A stretch of DNA of 64,000 nt, from positions 1,426,001 through 1,490,000 of the forward strand of contig NZ_CP059491.1 of the NCBI RefSeq assembly GCF_014041935.1. Direction: 5' to 3'. Within the stretch, counting starts at the first letter, position 1. Each line of letters starts with the position of its first letter. The DNA comes from Gordonia jinghuaiqii (GTDB lineage: Bacteria > Actinomycetota > Actinomycetes > Mycobacteriales > Mycobacteriaceae). Position numbers and translations under genes: made by a program. Shown here in pieces: positions 1-8,461 of this stretch. The notes beneath the pieces were generated by a model. The model worked only from the letters and a program-made list of their open reading frames with translations, ran no database searches and had not been told where the DNA came from.

Positions 1-1
1 G

Positions 2-457
2 CTCGAGCACTACACGAAGGTCATCACGACCAATCTGATCGGATCGTTCAATGTGCTGCGCCTCGCCGCGGCTCGAATGGCTCGCAACGAGAGTGTCGAT
101 GGCGAACGAGGGGTCGTCATCATGACCGCATCAGTTGCGGCGTTCGAAGGGCAGATCGGCCAGATTCCGTACGCATCGTCGAAGGCCGGCGTCGTGGGTA
201 TGACCATCGTGGCGGCGCGGGATCTCGCCGGCAAGCAGATCCGTGTGGCGACAATCGCTCCCGGAATCTTCGAGACCCCGCTGCTGGGTCGCCTGTCGCA
301 GGAGGTTCGGGATTCGCTGGGTGCCTCGGTACCCCATCCGAAGCGACTCGGCTCGCCGAGCGAGTACGCGATGCTGGCAGCGCACATCATCGAGAATCCG
401 ATGATCAACGGTGAGACCATCCGCCTCGACGGAGCGATCCGTATGGCGCCGAGGTGA
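2..457 (+). CDS. SDR family oxidoreductase, 3-hydroxyacyl-CoA dehydrogenase type (5' end outside window)
   Basis: The frame is open from base 2, so the gene enters from the left edge and only its C-terminal 151 residues or so are visible. The visible part has the classical SDR core: an [12 protein letters not shown] helix segment, a catalytic serine strand ([10 protein letters not shown]) and the YASSKAG motif, giving Tyr-x3-Lys. The segment [17 protein letters not shown] resembles type II 3-hydroxyacyl-CoA dehydrogenases (HSD17B10 group), which oxidise 3-hydroxyacyl-CoA with NAD. A hydratase gene follows 10 bases downstream, which fits a beta-oxidation-like step. Substrate is unknown; steroid, aromatic or branched-chain CoA esters are all possible. 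Confidence 0.85.
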   Translation, partial: LEHYTKVITTNLIGSFNVLRLAAARMARNESVDGERGVVIMTASVAAFEGQIGQIPYASSKAGVVGMTIVAARDLAGKQIRVATIAPGIFETPLLGRLSQEVRDSLGASVPHPKRLGSPSEYAMLAAHIIENPMINGETIRLDGAIRMAPR

Positions 458-467
458 TGTGCGGACC

Positions 468-1265
468 ATGACAATCGACGTGAGATCCGGAGCGAGTCGT
501 GTCGAGGTCACTGTCGACAACGGGCTTGCTCGGGTCACATTGAACCGTCCGGAGAAGAAGAATGCCATCGGCACGGAGATGTGGTCGGCATTGGAGGAGG
601 CGCTCGCGGAGATTCGGAACTGCTCGGAGGTCCGTGTCCTGATCCTCGCGGGTGCCGGTGACACGTTCTGCGCCGGTGCGGATCTCTCCAGCGACCAGGC
701 CCAGGGCAAGGCCTCGACGCATCGGAGCCAGCACGAGCGGATGCAATGGTTCAACACCGTTGTCGCCGAGCTGGCTTCGCTGACGGTTCCGACCATCGCG
801 GCCGTGGACGGTGCGGCCGTCGGAATCGGGATGAACTTGGCATTGTCGTGCGACTTCGTTATCGCATCCGAACGCGCTCGTTTCTGCGAGATCTTCATTC
901 GACGCGCGTTGAGTGTCGATGGTGGCGGGAGCTGGACACTCCCGAGATTGGTCGGGATGCGCAAGGCCAAGGAGCTCTGCATGCTCGGTGAGTCCATCAC
1001 CGCCAGCGAAGCACTCGAGTTGGGACTGGTCTACAGGGTTGTCGGGGTTGATGCGCTGGAGGCGTCGGTCGATGACCTGGCGAACCGTTTGCGCGGGTTC
1101 TCTCCCTCGGCGTTGGCCAGCACCAAGGCGCTGCTGAACGATTCGTTCAGCAGCTCGTACAGCCAGGCGCTCGAAGCCGAGGCCCGCTTGCAGGCGCTCA
1201 ACATCGCGGGCCCCGACTTCCAGGCAGCGGTTCGGGCCTTCGCGGCGAAGAGTCGCGTCGGCTGA
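468..1265 (+). CDS. Enoyl-CoA hydratase/isomerase family protein
   Basis: A crotonase-fold enzyme of 265 residues. Visible features are [11 protein letters not shown] near the N-terminus, the oxyanion-hole segment [13 protein letters not shown], the [20 protein letters not shown] helix and the [18 protein letters not shown] region, where acid residues line the active site. Such enzymes hydrate 2-enoyl-CoA. I chose ATG 468 because GAGGTGA lies 11 bases upstream; GTG 459 is in the same frame but too close to that site. The gene follows the SDR by 10 bases in the same direction, so the two probably act in consecutive beta-oxidation steps. The specific substrate cannot be read from the sequence. 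Confidence 0.85.
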   Translation: MTIDVRSGASRVEVTVDNGLARVTLNRPEKKNAIGTEMWSALEEALAEIRNCSEVRVLILAGAGDTFCAGADLSSDQAQGKASTHRSQHERMQWFNTVVAELASLTVPTIAAVDGAAVGIGMNLALSCDFVIASERARFCEIFIRRALSVDGGGSWTLPRLVGMRKAKELCMLGESITASEALELGLVYRVVGVDALEASVDDLANRLRGFSPSALASTKALLNDSFSSSYSQALEAEARLQALNIAGPDFQAAVRAFAAKSRVG

Positions 1266-1420
1266 TAGGAGGCCGGCGGCGCAACAGCGGCGCGGGACCA
1301 TCCAGACGGTCATACCGGCTCCTGCTGCTGGATGATCTGTCAGTGCGGCATCAGATCTACGACGAAGTGCAGAAATGACATGAACGATTCACATCCACAT
1401 CCTCGATTAGGAGGCGTCTG

Positions 1421-2365
1421 ATGCTGTCCGTGTACGCGGTCGGCGCGAGTCCGACCGATCCCATGTCTGCTTTGGAAATCGGCGAGCGTCCCGAACCTGC
1501 TCGGCGCGAAGGGTGGACCACCGTAGAGGTCAAGGCTGCCTCGTTGAACCACCACGACATCTGGGCACTGAAGGGAATCGGGCTGCCCGCGAGCCGGCTT
1601 CCCATGATCCTGGGCTCTGACGGCGCCGGATTGGACGAATCGGGGCGGCGTGTCATCATTCATCCAGTCATCGATGACGGATCGACGAGATCGGTACTCT
1701 CCGAGCGCTTCAACGGGACCTTCGCCTCGTTTGTTTCGGTGCCGACCGGCAACCTCATCGAACTCCCGAACACCATCAGTTTCGAGGAAGCGGCGTGTCT
1801 TCCGACCGCGTGGCTGACCGCCTACAGAATGCTCTTTGAACGAGCCAAGATCGGGAGTGATGATCTCGTTCTGGTGCAAGGAGCGAGTGGTGGTCTGTCG
1901 ACTGCGCTCATCATGCTGGCGAAAGCCTCCGGAGCGCGTGTGTGGGTGACTGGTACGAGTGCCGAGGCTCGTCGCTTCGCCGCGGATATCGGTGCCGAGG
2001 CGACCTTCGAGGTCAACGCGCGACTACCCCAGCACGTCGATGTGGTGATGGATTCAGTCGGAGCGGCTACGTGGAATCACTCTCTGAAGTGTTTACGGGC
2101 AGGCGGGACCATGGTGGTGCCCGGTGCCACAACCGGGTACGAGGCGACGATCAACATTGCACTGGTCTTCGCGAAGCAGTTGACGATTGTCGGGTCGTCG
2201 ATGGGTTCGCTCGAACAGCTCGCCGACCTGACTGAATTCTGCAGCGTGAACCAGATCCGTCCGCCGGTAGCCGCAACCTATTCACTAGGCAAGGCGGACA
2301 GAGGATTCCTGGATATGATTGATGGTCGGATACGTGGAAAGGTCGTCTTCACCGCGAGTTCCTGA
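1421..2365 (+). CDS. MDR family NAD(P)H-dependent oxidoreductase (quinone oxidoreductase-like)
   Basis: A 314-residue medium-chain dehydrogenase/reductase. The N-terminal GroES-like half contains VKAASLNHHDIWALKG and MILGSDGAGLDESG. The Rossmann half starts at VLVQGASGGLSTALIML, followed by VWVTGTSAEARRF and a VDVVMDSVGAATWNHSLKCLRAGG segment. No cluster of structural-zinc cysteines is visible, which argues for a zinc-independent quinone or enoyl reductase rather than an alcohol dehydrogenase. An AGGAGG ribosome-binding site lies about 6 bases before ATG 1421. It probably belongs to the same catabolic cluster as the SDR and hydratase, although 155 bases separate it from the hydratase. The redox substrate is unknown. 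Confidence 0.8.
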   Translation: MLSVYAVGASPTDPMSALEIGERPEPARREGWTTVEVKAASLNHHDIWALKGIGLPASRLPMILGSDGAGLDESGRRVIIHPVIDDGSTRSVLSERFNGTFASFVSVPTGNLIELPNTISFEEAACLPTAWLTAYRMLFERAKIGSDDLVLVQGASGGLSTALIMLAKASGARVWVTGTSAEARRFAADIGAEATFEVNARLPQHVDVVMDSVGAATWNHSLKCLRAGGTMVVPGATTGYEATINIALVFAKQLTIVGSSMGSLEQLADLTEFCSVNQIRPPVAATYSLGKADRGFLDMIDGRIRGKVVFTASS

Positions 2366-2395
2366 AGACGGGCGTGTGCCGCCGCCCGCTCCCCG

Positions 2396-2892
2396 TCCCG
2401 TCGGGCAATCCGGGACACCCCATGAGAGCCCGGTGGAGGGACGCCCAACTTCCGAGGACATCGCGAAGTTCGCGGCGTCGTCTGCCTCGGGCGAGGTCTA
2501 CGCCTGTGGGGCTGAAGGATTCCTGGACTCCTTCGTCGAGGGAGTTGCGCTCTGGTCGCCGTCTGCTGTGGTCCATCTCGAGCGGTTCACCACTGATCCG
2601 GCCAAGGAGGAGAACACCGCACCGGATGGAGGTGCCGACATCTTTGGTGACCCGCATAAGGTCGATTGCGGCCCTGACTCCACGTTGCTCTGCGCGCTCA
2701 GGTCGCACGGAGTCGAGTCTCCATACGCCTGCGAAGAGGGCACATGTGGCGCGTGTATCTGTCGCCTCGTCAAGGGGGAGGTACTGCTGCGCTACAACGA
2801 CGTACTGGACGCAGACGAGCTAGCAGAGGGGGTACATTCTCGCCTGCCAGGCGGTGCCGGGCGCCGATGAGGTCGGAGTGGTCTACGAGTAG
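2396..2892 (+). pseudogene. 5'-truncated, frameshifted ferredoxin reductase remnant (2Fe-2S C-terminal part)
   Basis: The translation shows the end of an NAD-binding domain (EVYACGAEGFLDSF) and then a plant-type 2Fe-2S domain (SPYACEEGTCGACIC, followed by NDVLDADELAEG). Complete oxygenase reductases of the KshB/PaaE kind are about 350 residues. Here the whole FAD domain and most of the NAD domain are missing, and homology begins about 50 bases after the MDR stop. After LAEG the frame runs to a premature stop at 2868-2870. Dropping one G from the five-G run at 2828-2832 restores YILACQAVPGADEVGVVYE and a natural stop at 2892, including the expected fourth cluster cysteine. A deletion plus a homopolymer frameshift therefore explains it; the frameshift alone could be a sequencing error. 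Confidence 0.75.
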
Positions 2893-3011
2893 CCGACGCC
2901 GCGCCGGAGGAGGGCGGCCGCGACGATGCGCGCGTGGGAGAGTGCCGACCTGCAGGAGGGGCGTGCGGCTCGGACCGAGAAGCGTGCGCCGCGGTTCACC
3001 GGCGCCTGAAG

Positions 3012-4115
3012 TCACCGGTGGTGTATCGGCCCGTCCCCCAGGTGAAGCGGTGTGGCCGAGGCGTTGTGGCGCTCGGCGATGAGTTGCGCCGCAATGGCGA
3101 CAGCCACCTCGGCGGGGGTGTGACCGCCCAGGTCGAGTCCGAGGGGTGAGCGCAGGCGGGCGAGTTGTGCGTCGTCGACTCCTGCTTCACGGAGGCGACG
3201 GTTCCGGTCGTCGACGGTCCGTCGTGATCCGAGTGCGCCGATGAACCCGAACGTCGGTGCGGCGAGTGCCGTTCGCAGTGTCGGGACGTCGAACTTGGGG
3301 TCGTGTGTCATCACGCAGACGGCGGTCGTGCCGCTGACCCGCCGATCCCGGATCTGTTCTGCCAGATAGCGATCGGGCCAGCCGACGATCACCTCGTCGG
3401 CGTCGGGGAACCGCTCGGCGGTCGCGAACACCGGGCGAGCGTCGACGACCGTGACACGCATTCCCAGGGTCGCTCCGAGCGAGCTCAGCGCTCGGACGAA
3501 ATCGTTGGCGCCGACCAGGATCAATCGCGCTGTCGGTGCGAAGGTCTGCACGAAGGTCCGGGGACGTCGGTCGGGCCGGGCGCGTTCGGCGTCGCAGTCG
3601 TCGACGCCGACGAGTCCGGTGCGGCCGGTGGCGAGCAGATCGGCGACGTCGCGGTCGAGGTGTCGCCACGGCGGCTGCGAGGTCTCGGTGGCCAGGTACC
3701 AGTCGGGTTGGGCGGTCAGTGTCGTAGCCCAGGCGATGGGTTGATCGGCGGCGAGCGCGGTGGCAAGGCGAGTCAGTTGCGCCCGACGTTCCGCGCTCGG
3801 TTCGACACGTTCGACGAACACTTCGATCTGCCCACCGCAGGTCAGGCCGGGTGCCGGATCGTCGGGGTCGTCGACGCCGAAGTGTTCGACAACCGCCGTG
3901 CCGGTGTCGAGGACGTCACGGGCGGTGTGGACGAGCGCGGATTCGACGCAGCCACCCGACACCGACCCGATCACCGCGTCGTCGGCGGTGACGATCATCG
4001 CCGCGCCCAGCTCGCGCGGTGCCGATCCCGTCGTCCCGACCACGCGACACAACGCGACCGGACGCGCGTCGTCGCGATCGATCAGATCGATCAGGGACCG
4101 CAGGACGTCGCGCAT
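3012..4115 (-). CDS. XdhC/CoxI family protein (molybdenum hydroxylase maturation-like)
   Basis: A 367-residue protein with both XdhC domains. The N-terminal domain has VVGTTGSAPRELGAAMIV and SVSGGCVESALV; the C-terminal Rossmann-like domain has LILVGANDFVRAL, VTVVDARPVFAT and FGFIGALGSRRT. XdhC proteins protect and insert sulfurated molybdenum cofactor into xanthine or CO dehydrogenase-type enzymes. No molybdenum hydroxylase genes lie nearby, so its partner is unknown. ATG 4115 is preceded by GGAGG, which favours it over an upstream GTG at 4145. It is transcribed away from the paralogue pair that begins at about 4178. Confidence 0.85.
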   Translation of the reverse strand: MRDVLRSLIDLIDRDDARPVALCRVVGTTGSAPRELGAAMIVTADDAVIGSVSGGCVESALVHTARDVLDTGTAVVEHFGVDDPDDPAPGLTCGGQIEVFVERVEPSAERRAQLTRLATALAADQPIAWATTLTAQPDWYLATETSQPPWRHLDRDVADLLATGRTGLVGVDDCDAERARPDRRPRTFVQTFAPTARLILVGANDFVRALSSLGATLGMRVTVVDARPVFATAERFPDADEVIVGWPDRYLAEQIRDRRVSGTTAVCVMTHDPKFDVPTLRTALAAPTFGFIGALGSRRTVDDRNRRLREAGVDDAQLARLRSPLGLDLGGHTPAEVAVAIAAQLIAERHNASATPLHLGDGPIHHR

Positions 4116-4164
4116 GACCTCCAGTGGACCAGATCGGGGCCCCACAGGCCAGGCGAGGGGGTGC

Positions 4165-4170
4165 TACGGT
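4165..4170 (+). promoter_or_regulatory. Predicted -10 hexamer TACGGT of a leaderless promoter
   Basis: TACGGT fits the actinobacterial TANNNT -10 pattern. It ends 7 bases before the ATG at 4178, the spacing expected when transcription starts at or next to the start codon. The implied transcript begins with the 8-codon ORF at 4178 and then the gene at 4201. Confidence 0.5.
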
Positions 4171-4177
4171 GCTCTGC

Positions 4178-4204
4178 ATGTCGAGTCCGCAGAAAGGCGC
4201 ATGA
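4178..4204 (+). CDS. Putative 8-residue leaderless leader peptide MSSPQKGA
   Basis: A start codon sits 7 bases after a TANNNT hexamer and opens an 8-codon ORF, MSSPQKGA. Its TGA stop overlaps the ATG of the next gene in the arrangement ATGA at 4201-4204. The likely role is to load ribosomes on a leaderless mRNA and deliver them to the downstream start by termination-reinitiation. Only an AAAGG sits upstream of the 4201 start. No cluster of a single amino acid is visible, so attenuation by amino-acid supply is not suggested. Translation of this peptide is inferred, not shown. Confidence 0.4.
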   Translation: MSSPQKGA

Positions 4205-5628
4205 GGCGCCCTCGTGGTTTGCTGGTCCGGGTCGCGGAGATGTCACTTGGTGACGGAGCGCTGGCGCCACCTCGAGTCGGAGCGATCACCGACTTTCCCC
4301 TGGCGTTCTCCGAGGCGGAATCGCCGCCGTTCTCCGGTGATTCGAGGCGGTCCGACGGGCTGATGACCGTGCGGGGTGTGCTGGAGCCTGACGACGCCGG
4401 ACCATTCGAATACCGCGACGACGGTACGGGTGCGTCGTGGTGGATCTGGCGAGGCCTGCTTCGCGGCGACGGTTGGACCGCCACTTGGCACGGCCGCCGG
4501 CCGTTGTGCGGGACGGTCGAACTGACCGGCTATTTCACCAGCACGCTGAAGATCGATGCGGGACGTGTTCGCGGTCGAATCACTCGCGTGTACCACACAG
4601 ACACGACCACCTTGATCGACCTCGATCTCGACGACGTACCTCCGCCCGCACCACGCCCATCCCTTGTGCCCGGTGACATCTCCGCGGCGGGCGACGCGCT
4701 CTGGGTGGCCGACACGGAACTGCCGCTGGTCGCACGGCTCGACACCACAACGAATCACGCGACCGAATACGTGCTCCCTGCGGGAACCACCGACATGCGA
4801 AGGGTCGCAGCAACCCCGACGGGATGCTGGGTGTTCGGGACCGACGGGCTGTACCGCGTCACCGCGGGCTCGCCCGCGTATCGGGTCTGCCACGGAGGCA
4901 TCGCCGATGCAGCGACCAGCGGTGAGGCGCTCATCGTCCACGACGTCGAACACGGCTGGACGCTGCACTCACCGAACAATGATCCGATCCCTCTCGCCAT
5001 GCCGGAAGGCGGGCCGAGGAGTATCGGCATCGACTGCCGCTCAGGCAATTTCGTTGTCGCGCTCTCCACGCGAGACGCATCCGGGCATCGCCTCCGACTC
5101 GTGCGGATCACAACGACCGGCACGATCGCCGTCGGCCGGCCGGTGCAGCCCCCGGCTCGGCGGGCCCAGCGTCCGTTCTTCGCCGGCAGCCCGCCGCGCC
5201 TGTTCTACGGTGGTGTGGTCAGCACGGTCAACGACGACCTCACTCTCGGGCCACACGAACGGTTACCCGCGAGGCCTGTCGACGGCGGAGCACTCGGTGA
5301 CGACGCGTGGGTATTGACGTACCGGTCGACTACGGACCCTGAGTGGTCGTGGTGGCCGATTCCCGAACCCGACGTTCCCGCGACGCCACTCCCTCGCGTA
5401 CCGATCCTCTCCGTTCTCGAATCATCGACGCTCGCAGTCAAATCCAGCTGGCGGATCGACCAGCATCGCTCGGTGACCGCGCAGCCGGCCGCGGTCTGGG
5501 TGACCGACCGAGATCAGCTGTACCGATTGCTCGCCGCGCCGGCGACGCGCAGGCCGGAGCTGGTAGAGGTCGCCGCGCGGATCACGGAGTCCATTCCGCC
5601 CGCCACCGAATGCGAGCGCAGACGATGA
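4201..5628 (+). CDS. Hypothetical protein, first of two tandem paralogues, beta-propeller-like C-terminal part
   Basis: A 475-residue protein of no recognised family. The N-terminal third contains FPLAFSEAE and the conserved block RGLLRGDGWTATWHGRRPL followed by GTVELTGYF. A linker TLIDLDLDDVPPPAPRP leads into a region of repeated short beta-rich segments such as DALWVADTELPLVARLD, GCWVFGTDGLYRV and SWWPIPEP. These look like propeller blades of a sensor or scaffold, but that is inference from texture. There is no signal peptide or membrane segment. The next gene is a diverged copy sharing all these blocks, and its ATG overlaps this stop. The start is set by the ATGA overlap with the leader ORF at 4178. 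Confidence 0.7.
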   Translation: MRRPRGLLVRVAEMSLGDGALAPPRVGAITDFPLAFSEAESPPFSGDSRRSDGLMTVRGVLEPDDAGPFEYRDDGTGASWWIWRGLLRGDGWTATWHGRRPLCGTVELTGYFTSTLKIDAGRVRGRITRVYHTDTTTLIDLDLDDVPPPAPRPSLVPGDISAAGDALWVADTELPLVARLDTTTNHATEYVLPAGTTDMRRVAATPTGCWVFGTDGLYRVTAGSPAYRVCHGGIADAATSGEALIVHDVEHGWTLHSPNNDPIPLAMPEGGPRSIGIDCRSGNFVVALSTRDASGHRLRLVRITTTGTIAVGRPVQPPARRAQRPFFAGSPPRLFYGGVVSTVNDDLTLGPHERLPARPVDGGALGDDAWVLTYRSTTDPEWSWWPIPEPDVPATPLPRVPILSVLESSTLAVKSSWRIDQHRSVTAQPAAVWVTDRDQLYRLLAAPATRRPELVEVAARITESIPPATECERRR

Positions 5629-7136
5629 GCGATGCACGACACGATGGCCCGCACCGGCGACGAACGTTGACCGTCCTGGTCGACGAGCTCGCGATCTCCG
5701 ACGGCCAGATCGATCCGCCTGAGGTCGGTGTGGTCACCTCATTCCCACTTCTGTTCACCGAAACGTCTGCGGGTGAGCCTGATTCGGTAACCGTCCGCGG
5801 CACGCTGGAACCGGCGGAACGCGGCCCGCGGAAGAGTGGCGACGGCTGGCGGTGGAGCGGGCTTCTACGCGGTGACGGATGGACGGCCACGCGGCGCGGC
5901 CGCCGCCCACTCACCGGACGAGTCGAGCTGACCGGACAGTTCATGGGCGTCATGGGGATCGACGCGGACGGGTGGGTACGCGGACGAGTGACCAGTGTTC
6001 AGGTCGCCACCATGTTCTGGGTGCGGGACGACACCCCGATGCGGTGGGCACCGGTGCCTCGACGTCGTGAATACCGCACCGTGGAGAAGTCACCCAGGTT
6101 CTTCTCGGATGAGCGCGCGTTCGACGGCGATCCACCTGCGTTGTCGCGCTGCGAGATCGGCGTCCTGATCACACTCGATCTCGACGACGTCCCCCCGTTG
6201 CCGCTTCGTCCACGGCTGGTCGCGGGCGATGTCGCGGCGTGTGGAGGACGTGTGTGGGCCATTGACAGCGAACTGCCCACAGCGGTGCGGATCGACGACG
6301 ACGGTTCGGCGACAACTCATCTGTTTCCCGGACCGGTCGCGCGGGGTCGGTCGGTGTGGGCCACTCCGTCCGGGTGCTGGATCAGCGGGCCCGACGGTAC
6401 CTATCGCGTCGACGCAGCCACCGAGATGGGCCGGCGGACGAGCGAGGTGCCGGCCACGGTCGGCGCCGTGCGCGGCGAGCACTTCCTCGCATGTTCCCCG
6501 ACCCAGCCGTGGCTCATCCACGCACCCGGCGCGGAACCCGTCGAGGTCGACACCCCCACCGGTTCGCCGATCGACTCCGTCGCCGACGGAGGCAGCTTCG
6601 TCGTCCTTCTCCGATGCGACGATGCAGCCGGCGCGCGGCGCTACCGGCCGGCCAGGATCGCGATGAGCGGCACCTGCCATCCGGGTCCGATGCTGCCCGA
6701 CACCGAAGGCCGCCATCCGCACGATCCTGTCCTCCTGGGCAATCCACTCCGAGTCGCGCAGGACGGCGCCTTCACCGACATCACACCCGACCTCACCCCC
6801 GGCACCACGCGGCACATCCCATCGAGGTTCTTCCGGGCCGGAGCCGTCGGCGACCACATCTGGATCATCGGCCACCCGCCCGATCGCTCCAGTCGATCAT
6901 GGTGGCCGCTCCGAGGCCCTGCCGCCGTCGACCGCACCCGTGGCCAGTCCTGGTTGCTGACCATAGTCGACGCGACAACGCTTGAGCCCCTACATGTTGC
7001 GCCCCTTGTCACGCCGCAGCCCAGCGTGGTCTGTGACGACAACGGACCCATCTGGCTCACGGCCCGGGGACAGCTCCAGAAGATCGTCGCGTTCGGCCAC
7101 ACCATGGCCTGGCCCGAGACCGTGGAACTCCAGTAG
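5625..7136 (+). CDS. Hypothetical protein, second tandem paralogue
   Basis: A 503-residue paralogue of the preceding gene. Shared blocks include SGLLRGDGWTATRRGRRPL, GRVELTGQF, LITLDLDDVPPLPLRP, RVWAIDSELPTAVRID, GCWISGPDGTYRV and SWWPLRGP, in the same order. It differs by an insertion of about 45 residues between the TGQF block and the LDLDDVPP linker (roughly residues 125-170: WVRDDTPMRWAPVPRRREYR and following). ATG 5625 overlaps the preceding stop as ATGA, so translation is probably coupled; ATG 5610 is an in-frame alternative. The stop lies 2 bases from the convergent lactone oxidase gene. Function is unknown; two differing copies made from one mRNA suggest a heterodimer or paired sensors, but nothing in the sequence proves this. 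Confidence 0.7.
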   Translation: MSDARHDGPHRRRTLTVLVDELAISDGQIDPPEVGVVTSFPLLFTETSAGEPDSVTVRGTLEPAERGPRKSGDGWRWSGLLRGDGWTATRRGRRPLTGRVELTGQFMGVMGIDADGWVRGRVTSVQVATMFWVRDDTPMRWAPVPRRREYRTVEKSPRFFSDERAFDGDPPALSRCEIGVLITLDLDDVPPLPLRPRLVAGDVAACGGRVWAIDSELPTAVRIDDDGSATTHLFPGPVARGRSVWATPSGCWISGPDGTYRVDAATEMGRRTSEVPATVGAVRGEHFLACSPTQPWLIHAPGAEPVEVDTPTGSPIDSVADGGSFVVLLRCDDAAGARRYRPARIAMSGTCHPGPMLPDTEGRHPHDPVLLGNPLRVAQDGAFTDITPDLTPGTTRHIPSRFFRAGAVGDHIWIIGHPPDRSSRSWWPLRGPAAVDRTRGQSWLLTIVDATTLEPLHVAPLVTPQPSVVCDDNGPIWLTARGQLQKIVAFGHTMAWPETVELQ

Positions 7137-7138
7137 AC

Positions 7139-8461
7139 CTACTCGCCCAGCACCCGTCGCAGATGGTCATTGGCGAAGACCCGCGACGGGTCGTAACGGT
7201 CACGCACGGCGAGGAACTCGTCGAAACGCGGGTAGACGCTGCGCAGGTACTCGGCGTCGCGAGTGTGCATCTTCCCCCAGTGGGGGCGGCCGCCGAGCCC
7301 GGTCAGGATCGCCTCGACGTCGGCGAAGTACGCGGCCGTGTCGGCCGGATCGTCCCGGTGGTAACGATGTACGGCGATGTAGCCGCTGGTGCGGCCGGCC
7401 GCGGTGGACAGCATCAGATCATCTGCGGCCGCGGCACGCACCTCGATCGGAAAGCTCACGAGATACTTGCGCCGATCGAGCAGCGCCCGGATCTCGCGAA
7501 GTGCGTCGGGCACGGCGTCGAGGTCGATGGCGTACTCCATCTCGCGGAACCGGACGTCGCGCTCGGACACGAACACCTTGGTCGAGGCATCGGTCAGCTC
7601 GCGAGGGGACAGAGCGCGCCCGACGACGCCGTTGATCGCCGGCACCAGACGGGGAGCACGGCTGCCGACCTCGCAGAGGAGCCGGAGCGTCTTGTTGCTC
7701 AACAGCTCGTCGTCGATGTAGCGCCTGATGCGCGACGGTCCGCTGACGGGAGTGTCGGCACCGACGCGCGTATTGGTCTTCACCAGGGCGCAATTCGTGT
7801 GCGGGAACAGGTAGAACTCGTGATGATCCGATGATGCGACGCGATCGAGGAACGACGCGATCGCGTCGTCGGCGGACGCCGGACCCTCCACGGCGTGCAG
7901 CCGGAACTCCTCCACGCACTCGATGGTGAGTTCCACGACGACGCCGAGTGCGCCGAGACCCAGTGCGACAGCAGCCAGATCGGCATCGTCGGGTCCCAGT
8001 GTCACCACATCGCCGGTGCCGGTCACGATCGTCGCGCCGACGATCTGCGTGCTGATGCCCCCGAATGCCAGACCGGTGCCGTGGGTGCCGGTGGAGGTGG
8101 CGCCGGCGATGGTTTGACGGTCCACGTCCCCGAGATTCGCCATGCCCAGTCCGAAAGGTGCCAGCAAGCCGGGGATCTCGTGCAGATGCGTCCCCGCACG
8201 CAGCGCCACCCGATGGCCGTCGACACCGACGAGGCCGCGCAGACCCGACAGCTCGAGCTGGACATCGTCGGCGACGGCGATGGGGGAGAAGCTGTGTCCG
8301 GCGCCGACGGTCTTGACCGTCCCCCCGCGTTCGGCGGTCTCGCGCACGATGCCCGTCACCTCGGCGACGCTCGAGGGGCGCAGCACCCGAGCCGGTGTGC
8401 ACTCCGCGGTGCCGCCCCAGTTGCGCCAGCGTTGCTCGTGCGCCACAGACGTGCCGGTCAC
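7139..8461 (-). CDS. FAD-linked D-arabinono-1,4-lactone/L-gulono-1,4-lactone oxidase family protein
   Basis: A 440-residue FAD-linked oxidase. The N-terminal FAD domain has VGAGHSFSPIAVADDVQLEL and NLGDVDRQTIAGATSTGTHGTG, typical of aldonolactone oxidoreductases. The C-terminal part ends with the HWGKMHT motif and DPSRVFANDHLRRVLG that mark the ALO family. It oxidises sugar 1,4-lactones or related polyols using FAD and a terminal acceptor. GTG 8461 is chosen because GGGGAGG lies 8 bases upstream and because it overlaps the TGA of the upstream aldolase gene as GTGA. That overlap places the two in one operon. Confidence 0.85.
   Translation of the reverse strand: MTGTSVAHEQRWRNWGGTAECTPARVLRPSSVAEVTGIVRETAERGGTVKTVGAGHSFSPIAVADDVQLELSGLRGLVGVDGHRVALRAGTHLHEIPGLLAPFGLGMANLGDVDRQTIAGATSTGTHGTGLAFGGISTQIVGATIVTGTGDVVTLGPDDADLAAVALGLGALGVVVELTIECVEEFRLHAVEGPASADDAIASFLDRVASSDHHEFYLFPHTNCALVKTNTRVGADTPVSGPSRIRRYIDDELLSNKTLRLLCEVGSRAPRLVPAINGVVGRALSPRELTDASTKVFVSERDVRFREMEYAIDLDAVPDALREIRALLDRRKYLVSFPIEVRAAAADDLMLSTAAGRTSGYIAVHRYHRDDPADTAAYFADVEAILTGLGGRPHWGKMHTRDAEYLRSVYPRFDEFLAVRDRYDPSRVFANDHLRRVLGE

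Noticed and set aside
2319..2870. Reading the ferredoxin-reductase fragment as an intact 183-residue protein
   Set aside because: Its N-terminal 30 residues overlap the MDR gene and show no homology, the FAD domain is missing, and the last cluster cysteine is lost by the frameshift.
3012..4115. A complete molybdenum hydroxylase locus around the XdhC-like gene
   Set aside because: No large, medium or small hydroxylase subunit gene lies nearby; the adjacent 2Fe-2S remnant belongs to an oxygenase reductase, not to a xanthine dehydrogenase small subunit.
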